Shown here piece by piece: positions 40,305-49,872 of a stretch of DNA of 64,000 nucleotides; position 1 is the stretch's first letter, and the number at the start of each line of letters is the position of its first letter. The position numbers and the translations under genes were made by a program. This DNA is from Lewinella sp. 4G2 (GTDB lineage: Bacteria; Bacteroidota; Bacteroidia; Chitinophagales; Saprospiraceae). The notes under the pieces were generated by a model, which was not told the origin of the DNA, searched no databases, and saw only the letters and a list, made by a program, of their open reading frames with translations. The stretch is taken from positions 2,852,001 through 2,916,000 of the forward strand of contig NZ_LVWJ02000014.1 of assembly GCF_001625015.1 (NCBI RefSeq), written 5' to 3'.

Positions 40305-41822
40305 ATGTTATCAAGACTTACGCTAACAACTTTGCTTTGCCTTTTCACCCTTTCCTTCTTAAGTGCGCAGAGCGTCACCATGAACGAGCTCTACGGTGTG
40401 AACCTGCGCCAGAGCGGTGCCATCGACAATAACGGTACGGTAACCGGCTACTACTTTCTGACGGTCCGCCAGAAAGAGCGCCGCGTAAAAGGAAAGAAGA
40501 AACCTCAAATCACTAAGAATTATCACCTCGAGCTTTACGACGTCGATATGGCGAAAATTGGTGAGAAGGTAATCAGAGATAAGCCTGGCTTGGCGATTCG
40601 GCAGGTCGCCTACAACGGAACCTACCTGGCCGTCAAAATGGCTAACCACGTTGATGAACGTAAGTGGGTGGAACTCCTGGACGGAAGCGGCGAAACCGTT
40701 AATCGCGCTACGTTGAAATACAGCGCTTACGATGATCCTAAATTAGTCGCCAGTTTTGCAAATTATGGTTTCAAAGAGCTACATTCTATCCCGGGTGGTT
40801 TCGTCAACGTCGACGTCATGGCGGAGAAGAAGCTAGGCCGTAGTAAGTACGAGGTCAAGTTCATCTCGAACGAGAAGGAGGTAAAAGGTTGGACGAAACG
40901 GAGCTCCTCAAAAAGTAAGGACTACGAGTTCTCTACCTTCATTACGACAACCGATAGTCTAGCCATCTACAACGTATGGACGCGCCCGAACTTGCTTAGC
41001 CAGAAAATGGAGGGTGCCATTGCCGGTGTCCATTTAAGAACGGGCAAGCTAGTCTTCAAGCGCCAAGTAAAAGGTGATGAAAACACAGTTGCCTGGTCAT
41101 CTGGCCAAGTGGTTGATGACCAGATCATGATTACCGGCCATGACGTTGGCTCCAGCAATAAAATTTACACGGACTCGCCCAAGGGGCTGAATGCCGTATG
41201 GTTTGATCTAGAAGGGAAGCAAATCAACCAGAAGCGCCTGTCGATGGATGAAGTATTTCAGTTTACCAGCGCCTCAATCGGTGGAATTAAGGGTAAAAAC
41301 CTCTATATCCACGAAACAGCCATTGACGAAAAGGGCAATTTTATCATCGCCTGCGAATACTACAATAGCTTCAACGGTGGCCTCTCCGCTCTTGAAGGTT
41401 TGGTCATTGGCCTTGACGAAACCTTTAATCTTGAGGCCGTAGCGCTGGTTGAGAAGGGTAGGTCGCGAAACGGTGAAGGCATCGCAAGAACACTCTCGGG
41501 TGGTATTAGTCTTGGCCGGAAGGAAACTGTCGCTGCGATCGCGGCGGCTAACGGGGAGTTTGACCATGCGCTGCTGCACACGGAGGCGGGCGCGACAACC
41601 GTTGCCTACTTTGGTGGAAATAAGACCGTTCGTCAAGACGGCAACCTTTCGATTTTCGTCAACTTGGTGAAAGATGGCCAAATCAAGCAGGAGAAAATGT
41701 CTTTCAGCGCCAACACTGATTTTGTGCGCATCCTACCCGCTCGCCCCGGCTACATCGCGGTTGCCGAGTACGACAAAGACACTAAAAGCCTCAACGTCCG
41801 GGTAGAACGACTCAATTTCTGA
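40305..41822 (+). CDS. Secreted protein of unknown function
   Basis: 505 residues with a signal peptide ending LSAQ. The body is all-beta, with a basic segment near residues 45-65 (RQKERRVKGKKKPQ). It is similar in style and size to the protein at 2768-4315, but no family was recognised. It lies 15 nt after the M48 gene, so co-transcription is probable. A strong terminator follows at 41843-41895. Confidence 0.7.
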   Translation: MLSRLTLTTLLCLFTLSFLSAQSVTMNELYGVNLRQSGAIDNNGTVTGYYFLTVRQKERRVKGKKKPQITKNYHLELYDVDMAKIGEKVIRDKPGLAIRQVAYNGTYLAVKMANHVDERKWVELLDGSGETVNRATLKYSAYDDPKLVASFANYGFKELHSIPGGFVNVDVMAEKKLGRSKYEVKFISNEKEVKGWTKRSSSKSKDYEFSTFITTTDSLAIYNVWTRPNLLSQKMEGAIAGVHLRTGKLVFKRQVKGDENTVAWSSGQVVDDQIMITGHDVGSSNKIYTDSPKGLNAVWFDLEGKQINQKRLSMDEVFQFTSASIGGIKGKNLYIHETAIDEKGNFIIACEYYNSFNGGLSALEGLVIGLDETFNLEAVALVEKGRSRNGEGIARTLSGGISLGRKETVAAIAAANGEFDHALLHTEAGATTVAYFGGNKTVRQDGNLSIFVNLVKDGQIKQEKMSFSANTDFVRILPARPGYIAVAEYDKDTKSLNVRVERLNF

Positions 41823-41842
41823 TCATTCTATACCTACTCATT

Positions 41843-41895
41843 GCCAATCATCAACCATTCAGAACGTTTGAGGAACTGCATGGCTGATGATTGGC
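41843..41895 (+). terminator. Intrinsic terminator
   Basis: Arms GCCAATCATCAACCAT and ATGGCTGATGATTGGC (one mismatch), followed by TTATTTTTTT. It ends the M48-secreted protein unit. Confidence 0.9.
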
Positions 41896-41908
41896 TTATT
41901 TTTTTCAG

Positions 41909-41925
41909 GGCGCTGCCGCAGGTGC
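41909..41925 (+). repeat. Dispersed 17-base repeat, copy 7
   Basis: Full match starting four bases after the T-run of the terminator, intergenic. A purine-rich tract (GAATGAGGGGAAGG) follows. Confidence 0.9.
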
Positions 41926-42060
41926 GGTGTGAATGAGGGGAAGGATGGGCAGAAGTAGGAGGGCAGCTTTTCTCTTAAAGACCGTTGTTTCCCATCCCCC
42001 ACCTATATTTAACCCGTCTTAGTCTTACAACACCCTATTGTTTACCCTTTACCTATTAAC

Positions 42061-45000
42061 ATGAAACACTTAACCTGTACCTGGTAGCCCTGTTTTTAGG
42101 GACTACCGGCCAACTCTTCGCGCAACAAATTCCCTACGGTGTTGGCTTCATCGATGCCGAGCAAACCGCCGAACAAACGCGCGTTATTCAAGGAACCTAC
42201 CCTGTTAGCAACGGCGTGTATCTGGATTTTGTCGAATCCGGTACTAACGACGGTATTATCAGTTATTTTGATGGTACGACTGCGCGGGACATCTTCACCA
42301 CTGCTCAGCCCATCCGGGTGATTGGTGTGAGCGAAGATGGATTGTTTCTCCGCTCGTTTGATGGAAGCAATTTGGCTACCCTTATAGGTCTATCACGAGA
42401 CGGAGTTGCAACGAATCTCAATCCTGACGGCTTTGCCCTGGAAACTACCGCCGTCGTCGATGACAAATTGTGGGTCTTTACGGAGCAGGGCATCTTTAGC
42501 TACGATGTTGCCGGGACAGAGACCATCGTCGAAGCTGATTACGCTGGTTGCGCATGCGGGGAATTCATAGCAGCCCCGGTGTTGACGGAAGACTACATCT
42601 TCTATCCATTGGGCGATGCATTTCAAGTGCGGCGGCGGACTGGGGACTTGGTTGCCTCCAGCATCCTCTCCTCCGCGGAGGCGCTCGTTGAGTCCAACGG
42701 GGTGATGTTCGGCGTTAGCCAGGAAGTGCTAAAGGCCTTCAACCTGACTGACCTGGTAGAGAATGATCTTAATCGAAATAATGAGTTTGTAGAAATCGAG
42801 CGGGTTACCAAAACCACCTCGGGAATCGTCTTTTTCGCGGATGACGAGGATGGTGTTCTACGCGAGCTGTATGGAACGGATGGCACGGTAGCCGGTACCC
42901 GCTATTTGGCAGTTGATGCACCAAGCAGCATTTTCGATCGCCTCATCGAGCCCTACGAAAGTGGGCGTAATGATGCAGGTGTATTTGTATTTACAGGTTT
43001 TCAGGATGACGGCGAACAGTACCAGCTGTACGCCACTGATGGTACGCTAAACGGTACCCTCGCAATCGCTGACCCCTTCCCGGTAACGAATCTCCGAACC
43101 TTCAAGGTGAGAGCCGTAGACCGCTTATCCGATGGTTCCATCGCCACAGAAATTATGGATGGCCGTACAGATATGGATACTTCCTTGATCTATAACATTC
43201 AGTTAGATGGCGCGGCTCCGTCGGCAACGCTCGTCGCAAGTCTGGAAACGGACTTTGCCGTATAACCGCCACTACTAATTGGTGATCGCTACTTCATTGG
43301 TGACAGTAGGTTCAGCAAAAATTACTATTCGATCGGGCAGGTGCCCGGTGACGTTTTTGAACTCGAGGGTGGGCCATACGAGGAAGCTTATCATCAGGAT
43401 GGTGAGGACGCCGTCTATCTGCGGAAGGATTTATTTCGAGAGGATTTTACTGAGCTATACATAAGCGACATCGCTTCACCGGCGGTCACCTTAATTACCG
43501 AAATCCGGGAAGATTTTTCCCTAAATGGCCGTAACGCCGTGCCGATCGCTTTCGGCAGCCGGCAGTACGTCTACACGTTTGACGACCTCGAGGGCGAATC
43601 CATTTATGAAGCCCTCCTGGACCAACCGAGCCAGCTGTTGGGCGACTTTTCGGACCGCACCATAGGGGATAGAATTGATGCCCTGGTGGACCTGGAAGAT
43701 TACTTCCTGGTCGGAAAAACCGCAAGAAGTGGCAGTATTTCGAGTGCTTGGGTTTCCGACGGGACCGAGGAGTCCTCCCAACGAGTTCCCGGGCTGACCA
43801 CGGTGAGCGGTGATTACCGGTATGTCGGGCAAATTGGAAATAACCTATACCTAGGCGGACGGGGTTCCAATGGAGGGGATTTCGTTGAATATGATCCGAC
43901 AACCGGCCAATCCACTGTATTACCCCAATTCCCGGACGAATCTCCAGGAATTTATCACAGCCCTACCGTATACAAAGGGAGCCTTTACGTAATGCAGACG
44001 CTGGGCTTTTTTTCATCGGCCCGCCATGAACTCAGGGTATTGCGTTACACACCCGGCCAGGAAGCCGTAGATACCATTTACTTCTACGACAATCAGTTTT
44101 CTCCCATCAACGCAGGATTGGACGCCATGGGTACCGACGGGGAAACGCTGTATTTTACCTCGATGCGTCGCAGCGATCAAATCGATATCTTCAGCTATCA
44201 GGGTAACGATACCGACCCGGTTATAACTGATTTTGTAAGTAGCTCAGAAAACGGTGAGTTTCCCAGCTTTCACCGTGATGGTGATCGCTTATTCTTTTAC
44301 CACGGTCGAGGCTTCCAAGCCTCCAGACTCAAGCAACTAAAGAACGGTTTGCTCAGCGAATACTTTGTGGAAATAGGTGCGGTTGAAAGCATTGTTCGAT
44401 CGGGGGGTCTATCCATTATCGCCTCACGATTCGGGCGCGCGAGCGCCTTTGGGGAAAACGATGCCGTTGTGTTGGTAGAAGACCCAATGTTCTTGATCCG
44501 AGAAAATACGCTCGCAGCTTCCGCTACTCAGGGTGCCTACTTCATCCGCGAAAACCGGGATGATGGATTCCGACTCTGGAGAACGGACGGTACCCTTGAA
44601 TCAACCGCTGAAGTACTTGCCTTACCCGTCGGCGACAATAACTTTTTGACTGATGTCGCTATGCGGATTGTCGGTGATCTTGCGGTGGTCGTATCAACGG
44701 ATGAGCAAGGTGCCACCGCTCTGGTCATCAATTTACTCACGCTGGAAATAACGGAGTTGGACGTAGAAGTGACTGGTATCGAGGGTAGCCGCATTCCCAT
44801 ACTACAACAAGGTAACCGCGTCTATTTCCCCGCTTTCGCCGAAGGCTACGGTATTGAACCTCACTACATCGAAATTGCCGGGCAGGACTTCATCACCGGC
44901 CGGGTGTTCCGAGACTTCGACGCTGACGGGGAATTGAACATGGAGGATATCGGTCTGAAGGGCGTCACCATCAGAAACGGGGAGGGGCTACGAAGCTTCA

Positions 45001-46349
45001 CCGGCCAAAACGGGGAATACGCCATCCCGGCTGAGGCTGGCGTTGAGTACACCATCTCCGCGGACCCACCCGAATGTTACGAGCTAACTACCGCCGGAAG
45101 CTATCCGGTCACCTACGAATCGGGCTTCTCGACTTCACTTGATTTTGGTTTCAAACTCAATAAGTCAACCGCCAGCGTAAGGTCGCTCGTCGTCTCCGGC
45201 CCGGTCCGCTGTAACGTGGAGGTCCCCTTCTGGCTGACGGTCCTCAACGACGGTTGCCAACCCCATGCCGGGACGGTGGATCTTATCCTCAGTGACCAGG
45301 TGAGTTTCGTCTCCAGCGATAGCACGCCAGTATCCCAAACTACCGATCGCATTCAATTCAGCTACGATACGCTCCAACCGGGCGGGGAATCGCAGATTGA
45401 AGTCATCCTGCAAATGCCCGATGAGTTGTCAACTGGCGACCTCATTACGCTAAGTATGGTCGCCGCCTTTGAAGACGCAACTACGGAAGTCGTCGCCGAT
45501 ACGTTTGAATTTCGGGAAGTCCTCCGTTGTGCTTATGACCCCAACGATAAGCAGGTCAGTCCGAGCCGGACGGAACCCTCCAACAGCAATTACACCCAAC
45601 TCGACGAGATGCTGCGTTACACCATCCGCTTCCAGAATACCGGAAATGATACGGCCCAAACCGTGCGGATTGAGGACCAGTTGAGTTCCGACCTGGACTG
45701 GGAGACCTTCCGCCCCCTTACGTCGAGCCACCCATTCTCTACCAACCTGACCAAGGCCGGAAGAGTTACCTTCACCTTTGACGATATCCTTCTGCCGGAT
45801 TCAACCACTAACCTAACGGGCAGCCAGGGCTTCGTCACCTTCGAGATTGCCGCGAATCCTGATCTGACGGACTTCACCCGAATCAACAATACGGCCAGTA
45901 TCTTTTTCGACTTTAATCGGCCCATCGTCACCAATACGGTGAGCTCCACCCTCGTCGAATTTTTGGACCAGGATGAAGATGGTGCCCTCTTCTACGAAGA
46001 TTGCAACGATATGGACCCACTGATTTCTCCGTTCGCCGAAGAGATCCCGGGTAATGACGTGGACGAGAATTGCGACGGCTCACTGTTCCCGGTCAGCACG
46101 GATCAACCGGCCTTGGTCGGCGTGAGCATCTTCCCGAACCCAACTTCTGGCCGGGTAACGGTAACCTACTCCGGCAACCAACGCCTATCGTATAAAGTCT
46201 TCGATCTCTTCGGGCGCCAATTGCGCGCCGGAGCGTTTAGCGGCAGAGCAAGTGTAGATATCAACGATTTGCCGAGTGGCGGCTACTTCCTGCAAGTTGT
46301 TGATATTGCGTCCGGAAGGGTAGCGGTAGAGCATCTGCGGAAGTGGTAG
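42061..46349 (+). pseudogene. Large T9SS-sorted protein, frameshift plus in-frame stop
   Basis: The ATG at 42061 starts MKH, but the frame then reaches a stop at once. Shifted by one base from 42069, it reads LNLYLVALFLGTTGQLFAQ, a normal signal peptide, and stays open. An in-frame TAA lies at 43263-43265, and the same frame resumes to 46349. Adding one base to the first codons makes 1430 codons. The protein has ELWxxDGT-like repeats (LYGTDGT, LYATDGT, LWRTDGT). After these come an SdrD-B-like domain (GRVFRDFDADGELNMEDIGL), a DUF11-like domain (CAYDPNDK), a MopE-type DQDEDG-DCND-EIPGNDVDENCDG motif and a T9SS tail. Either the gene is decaying or the assembly has errors. Confidence 0.85.
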
Positions 46350-46409
46350 GTGTGGATTGTAGCTACCACCATAAAGTGATAAATTGGTGATTGGAAAATA
46401 GCTGATGAT

Positions 46410-46679
46410 ATGTCCACAACCACCATTGTTTCCAGCTACGCCGCCATCATCTTAATCGGCATCTTCCCAATCCTCTCCGTCATGCTTTGCGCGGCGTTGG
46501 CCAACTACTGCGGCTGCCGGGCCGACGAGTCGAAAGTCCACCCCTGTAAATGCCACGGCGTCGAAATCGGCGGGTTTCTCTATACTGCCGGCGTCATGGG
46601 CTGGCTGATGCTTGTCACTTTGCCTATCGCGGGCATCTTACTGGTGCTGTTTACGCTGCGGCTGTTGATCTGGGGGTAG
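46410..46679 (+). CDS. Small membrane protein with cysteine-rich loop
   Basis: 89 residues. Two hydrophobic helices (about 8-30 and 55-85) enclose a loop with NYCGCRADESKVHPCKCHG (four Cys and two His, metal-binding-like). No family was recognised. Base composition matches neighbouring genes, and the start follows a short spacer after the broken T9SS gene. Its existence is supported by the clear helix-loop-helix pattern and by the absence of a better frame. Confidence 0.6.
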   Translation: MSTTTIVSSYAAIILIGIFPILSVMLCAALANYCGCRADESKVHPCKCHGVEIGGFLYTAGVMGWLMLVTLPIAGILLVLFTLRLLIWG

Positions 46680-46698
46680 GGCAGTTAGCGGTTGTTTA

Positions 46699-46715
46699 GG
46701 CGCTGCCGCAGGTGC
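46699..46715 (+). repeat. Dispersed 17-base repeat, copy 8
   Basis: Full match, 20 bases after the stop of the small membrane protein, intergenic. Confidence 0.9.
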
Positions 46716-46929
46716 AGCGTGATGAGGATGAAAACAAAGTGATGAATCAATAGAAAGCATTCTCTCCGTAGTCTGGACAGACCACGAAGTACTGGCGCGC
46801 AACCGAAATTCTTGGCTGTTAAAAGTAGCGTGTTGGCCGTTCCGGTAGGGTTAGAGGCAGCTTGTAGACACAGATAGGCTCTACCTCTCCGTATTTTTCC
46901 GCATATTGAAGCCCTAAAACAGCAACGAT

Positions 46930-47139
46930 ATGAAAACACAGAACATCGGATTCGTACTGATGATAATTGCCATCGGCTTGATCGGCTTTCAAATTGGAGC
47001 CACTGCAAAGCATGAGGATAACAGGTACTTCTACCTTTTACCCATTGCCATGGCATTCTTGCTCACGGGTATGTTTTTATGGATGAGGGTGGCACTGAAG
47101 AGCAAAAGTAAAACCAACGACGCTTCGGAAGAGGCTTAG
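46930..47139 (+). CDS. Small two-helix membrane protein
   Basis: 69 residues. Helices lie at about residues 6-24 and 36-53 (IGFVLMIIAIGLIGFQIGA, LLPIAMAFLLTGMFLWMRV), ending with a charged Lys-rich tail. No family was recognised. It is probably real because of the standard ATG, compact hydrophobic pattern and isolation from other reading frames. Confidence 0.55.
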   Translation: MKTQNIGFVLMIIAIGLIGFQIGATAKHEDNRYFYLLPIAMAFLLTGMFLWMRVALKSKSKTNDASEEA

Positions 47140-47200
47140 CTTTCCACTGACTTGAGCGAGACGTGCTCTCCGCATTGAAGTAATACTATAGTACAATATG

Positions 47201-47235
47201 AAAGCCCCGCTCATCCAACGGACGAGCGGGGCTTT
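47201..47235. terminator. Bidirectional intrinsic terminator
   Basis: Perfect 12-bp arms AAAGCCCCGCTC and GAGCGGGGCTTT with an 11-base loop. It lies between the small membrane protein and the convergent rplT. Confidence 0.88.
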
Positions 47236-47260
47236 ACTTGTTTTAGCTGGTTGCTAAGGC

Positions 47261-47605
47261 TTACTTCACGCTATTCACTACCGCCGTAAACGCAGCTGGG
47301 TGGTTCATCGCCAAGTCAGCCAGAACCTTACGGTTCAATGGGTTACCCGCTTGAGCGAGACCGTGCATAAGGCGGCTGTAGGTAGTACCGTTCTGGCGAG
47401 CGGCGGCGTTGATACGTACGATCCACAGGCGGCGGAAAGCGCGCTTCTTATTGCGGCGGTCGCGGTAGGCGTAGGTAAGGCCTTTTTCAACGGCGTTCTT
47501 GGCTACGGTGTAGACTTTAGAACGTGCACCAAAGTATCCTTTGGCGGCTTTGAGGTAGCGCTTGCGGCGCGCGCGGCTGGCAACCGCATTTACTGAACGT
47601 GGCAT
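47261..47605 (-). CDS. rplT: 50S ribosomal protein L20
   Basis: 114 residues from the ATG at 47605 ([20 protein letters not shown]); a longer open frame to 47782 runs through the intergenic spacer and is not coding. Basic N-terminal RNA-binding tail, [18 protein letters not shown] and [19 protein letters not shown] are typical. L20 is needed for early 50S assembly and in many bacteria autoregulates its operon. It is the second gene after rpmI (115-nt spacer). Confidence 0.96.
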   Translation of the reverse strand: MPRSVNAVASRARRKRYLKAAKGYFGARSKVYTVAKNAVEKGLTYAYRDRRNKKRAFRRLWIVRINAAARQNGTTYSRLMHGLAQAGNPLNRKVLADLAMNHPAAFTAVVNSVK

Positions 47606-47720
47606 AAAGCTCTGTTTTTGTGCAGTACGGAGACCGAGTGGTTCTTTTTGGCCCGTACTCTCGTGGAAAATAGAACCCCTCCCTAAGACGCTGGGAAGGA
47701 TGGAGAAGAGAAACCTCTTC

Positions 47721-47915
47721 TTACTTACAAAGAAGACGCTTGATTCGCTTCTCGTCCGCCGTAGAAACCATCGCCGCGTCACGCAGACGAAGCTTAGCTT
47801 TGTTGGACTTGTTGCGCATCATGTGCGACGTGTAAGCCTGGAAACGCTTCACTTTACCAGATCCGGTAATCTTGAAACGCTTTTTTGCACTACTGTGCGT
47901 TTTCATCTTAGGCAT
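47721..47915 (-). CDS. rpmI: 50S ribosomal protein L35
   Basis: 64 residues from the ATG at 47915 ([20 protein letters not shown]); a few upstream codons are in frame but precede the promoter region. Its C-terminus ([15 protein letters not shown]) is typical. The usual infC is not upstream; an intergenic repeat region and the divergent esterase gene lie there instead. The promoter is TACCTTTG at 47940-47947. Confidence 0.95.
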   Translation of the reverse strand: MPKMKTHSSAKKRFKITGSGKVKRFQAYTSHMMRNKSNKAKLRLRDAAMVSTADEKRIKRLLCK

Positions 47916-47939
47916 AGCACCAAGTTTTAAAATGGAGCG

Positions 47940-47971
47940 CAAAGGTAATTAATCTCCCGCTGACAAACAAA
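47940..47971 (-). promoter_or_regulatory. Promoter of rpmI-rplT
   Basis: On the minus strand, TTTGTTTG at 47971-47964 precedes an exact TACCTTTG (47947-47940) with 16-20 bases of spacing, matching the Bacteroidota consensus. The start codon is 24 bases further. Confidence 0.65.
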
Positions 47972-48001
47972 TACAACCCGAGCACTAATCTTTCGATCTC
48001 G

Positions 48002-48208
48002 AAGACTACAGACTAAAAATCCCCGGCCGCTCCAGGAACCTCCCATTGTCGCTGCGCTCGGATGCGAGGCCACCTGGAGAACCTAAGTCGCGTGACTACA
48101 GACTAAAGACTAAAGACTATAGACTACAGACTGAAGACTACAGACTGAAGACTGAAGACTACAGACTACAGACTATAGACTCTAAACTCCAGACTACAGA
48201 CTAAAAAT
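48002..48208. repeat. Composite repeat, left of esterase gene
   Basis: A ~75-base module (48022-48098; GGCCGCTCCAGGAACC near its start, GCCACCTGGAGAA near its end) is followed by a ladder of short words such as GACTACA, GACTAAA, GACTGAA and GACTATA. A module of the same order occurs on the right side of the gene (48923-49085). Both are in direct orientation. Confidence 0.8.
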
Positions 48209-48220
48209 TTACCTTGCACC

Positions 48221-48922
48221 ATGCGCAACCTCCTCCTTACCCTCTTACTCCTTCCAATCGGATGCCTCCAAGCCCAGTGGCAACCCGGGATGCTGGACCG
48301 TGGCCTGGACACCATGCACTACCTCGTCCACTTCCCCGAAGGTTACGATCGGGATACCGCCGACTGGCCCGTGATCCTTTTCCTTCACGGAGGTGGCAAC
48401 AGTGGCTCAGATCTCCAACGGGTACGCGAGTCCGGTTTGCCAAAGGAGATTGATAATGGCCGGAAGGTGCCCGCCATCATCATCGCCCCCCAGAACCGAT
48501 TCGTGGCTGGTTTTTGGGACCACGTCACCCTAACCCATTTGCTCGACGATTTTATCGCCCACCACCGCGTGGATGAGCACCGCCAGTACATTACCGGGTT
48601 CAGCCGCGGCGGATTCGGTGCCTGGATGACGGCCATGCACAACAATGGCAGGTTCGCCGCGCTCGCTCCCGTCTGCGGAGCCGTTCCCCACAGCTATAAT
48701 GTCTGGATCGATCCTGAACTCCCCATCTGGGTTTTCCACGGTGCGCAGGACCAGTCCATCTACCTCTCCGAATCCGTAGATATGCTGGAGATCCTACAGC
48801 GCAAGATGACCGTCAAACCCAAATTCACCGTCTTCGAAAATACCGCCCATAATGCCTGGGATCCAGCGTATGCTACCGACGAGCTTTATGAGTGGATGCT
48901 GGCGCAAAAGAAAAGTCTATAG
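48221..48922 (+). CDS. Secreted alpha/beta hydrolase (esterase-like)
   Basis: 233 residues with a signal peptide (LLLTLLLLPIGCLQAQ). The fold is recognised from VILFLHGGGNSG (oxyanion), GFSRGG (Ser128), HGAQDQS (Asp177) and ENTAHNAWD (His210). It resembles the feruloyl or acetylxylan esterase/depolymerase group, which would fit plant-polymer use, but specificity is unknown. It is enclosed by the composite repeats. A TACCTTGC box ends only three bases before the ATG, so the mRNA may have almost no leader. Confidence 0.83.
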   Translation: MRNLLLTLLLLPIGCLQAQWQPGMLDRGLDTMHYLVHFPEGYDRDTADWPVILFLHGGGNSGSDLQRVRESGLPKEIDNGRKVPAIIIAPQNRFVAGFWDHVTLTHLLDDFIAHHRVDEHRQYITGFSRGGFGAWMTAMHNNGRFAALAPVCGAVPHSYNVWIDPELPIWVFHGAQDQSIYLSESVDMLEILQRKMTVKPKFTVFENTAHNAWDPAYATDELYEWMLAQKKSL

Positions 48923-49085
48923 TCTACAGTCTTTAGTCTATAGTAGCACCACTACAGACTGTAGACCAACGAGGCCCGGCCGCTCCTGGAACCCTTCACT
49001 GCGCTACGCTTGGGTGAAGGGCCACCTGAAGAATCTAAAGTCCGATGACTGCAAACTACAGACTATAGACTACAGACTGTAGACT
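48923..49085. repeat. Composite repeat, right of esterase gene
   Basis: Mirrors the left region: short words AGTCTATAG, AGTCTACAG and CTACAGACTGTAGAC surround a module with CCGGCCGCTCCTGGAACCC and GGCCACCTGAAGAA. The left end begins within a few bases of the esterase stop codon and the right end touches the udk stop codon. Confidence 0.8.
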
Positions 49086-49698
49086 AAACAAGACTCTCCA
49101 CAAAAGCCCGAACCACCCGCAGCCCCATCCCAAAGTCCGTATTATTATTCACGATGATGTCCGCCTTCTCCTTGTAAGGGGATAGGTACTTTTCGTAAGC
49201 GGGCAGCACGTGGAATTCGTAGCGGTACAGGACGTCATCCAGTGGGTAATTCCGCTCTACCCGGTCGCGCTTGATGCGGCGGACGACTTTAAGGTTATCC
49301 TTGGCGTGGAGGAAGATCCGTAGGTCAATCATCTTCCGTAGTTTCTTGTAGTGGAAGACGAAGAGGCCTTCCACGATGATGACCGGGGCCGGCTTGAAGA
49401 CCAGCGTTTTCGGCTCAGCTACCTCATTATTAAAGACGTACTCCTGGCGGTGGACGGTCTTTCCTTCCATGAGCAGGGACAAATCCCGCACGAATTCCCG
49501 TTTGTAGATGGACCAGGGAATGTCGAAATTTTCGATCCCATTATCGTCCTTGCGCTGCAGGTGGATGGGCTTATAGTAGTCATCCATACTAAGGTAGCAG
49601 ACCTGATCCTCGTCCAGCCCTTCACGCAGTTGTTTGATGAAGGTGGTCTTGCCCGATCCGGACCCGCCGGTGATGCCAATGATGAAGGGTTTCTGCAT
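49084..49698 (-). CDS. udk: Uridine kinase
   Basis: 204 residues. The P-loop GGSGSGKT (Gly11-Thr18), followed by SMDDYYK, EGLFVFH and FLHAKDNLKVVRRIKRD, is typical of Udk. It phosphorylates uridine and cytidine in pyrimidine salvage. A TACCTTAC box lies at 49704-49711, five bases before the start. Confidence 0.93.
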   Translation of the reverse strand: MQKPFIIGITGGSGSGKTTFIKQLREGLDEDQVCYLSMDDYYKPIHLQRKDDNGIENFDIPWSIYKREFVRDLSLLMEGKTVHRQEYVFNNEVAEPKTLVFKPAPVIIVEGLFVFHYKKLRKMIDLRIFLHAKDNLKVVRRIKRDRVERNYPLDDVLYRYEFHVLPAYEKYLSPYKEKADIIVNNNTDFGMGLRVVRAFVESLV

Positions 49699-49781
49699 GG
49701 GCCGTAAGGTAGGAACTAGGTCCGGAAAATGAAGCTATTCACCTTAGCTGCTCGGTAGTCCTATTTACCACCCTTTACTCC

Positions 49782-49798
49782 GCACCCGCGGCAGCGCC
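49782..49798 (-). repeat. Dispersed 17-base repeat, copy 9
   Basis: Full match with the G variant at base 12, reverse orientation, between udk and smc. Confidence 0.88.
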
Positions 49799-49859
49799 CT
49801 AAATATTTAGTGCGTGCACACTTAACCCGAAATTCAGCGCGGATTTCCGGACCGCTAAT

Positions 49860-49867
49860 TACCTTCG
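49860..49867 (+). promoter_or_regulatory. TACCTTCG box upstream of smc
   Basis: Near-consensus -7 box, five bases before the smc ATG. The leader would be nearly absent. Confidence 0.4.
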
Positions 49868-49872
49868 CCGTC

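Larger units (their letters stand above)
47916..48220. other. 305-base intergenic region with promoter and repeats
   Basis: Contains the rpmI promoter and the left composite repeat described below. No gene is present. Confidence 0.6.

Noticed and set aside
29107..46349. A new defence or secretion system hidden among the genes
   Set aside because: No nuclease-helicase pairing, toxin-antitoxin pair, or linked set of unknown genes was found; neighbours are housekeeping or single secreted proteins.
46685..47056. 123-codon minus-strand frame in a gap
   Set aside because: Overlaps the plausible small membrane gene and has irregular Cys/Arg/Ser composition with no motif.
48098..48208. GACTACA-type ladder as CRISPR or variable-number coding repeat
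   Set aside because: Words of about seven bases without spacers, and no open frame crosses them.
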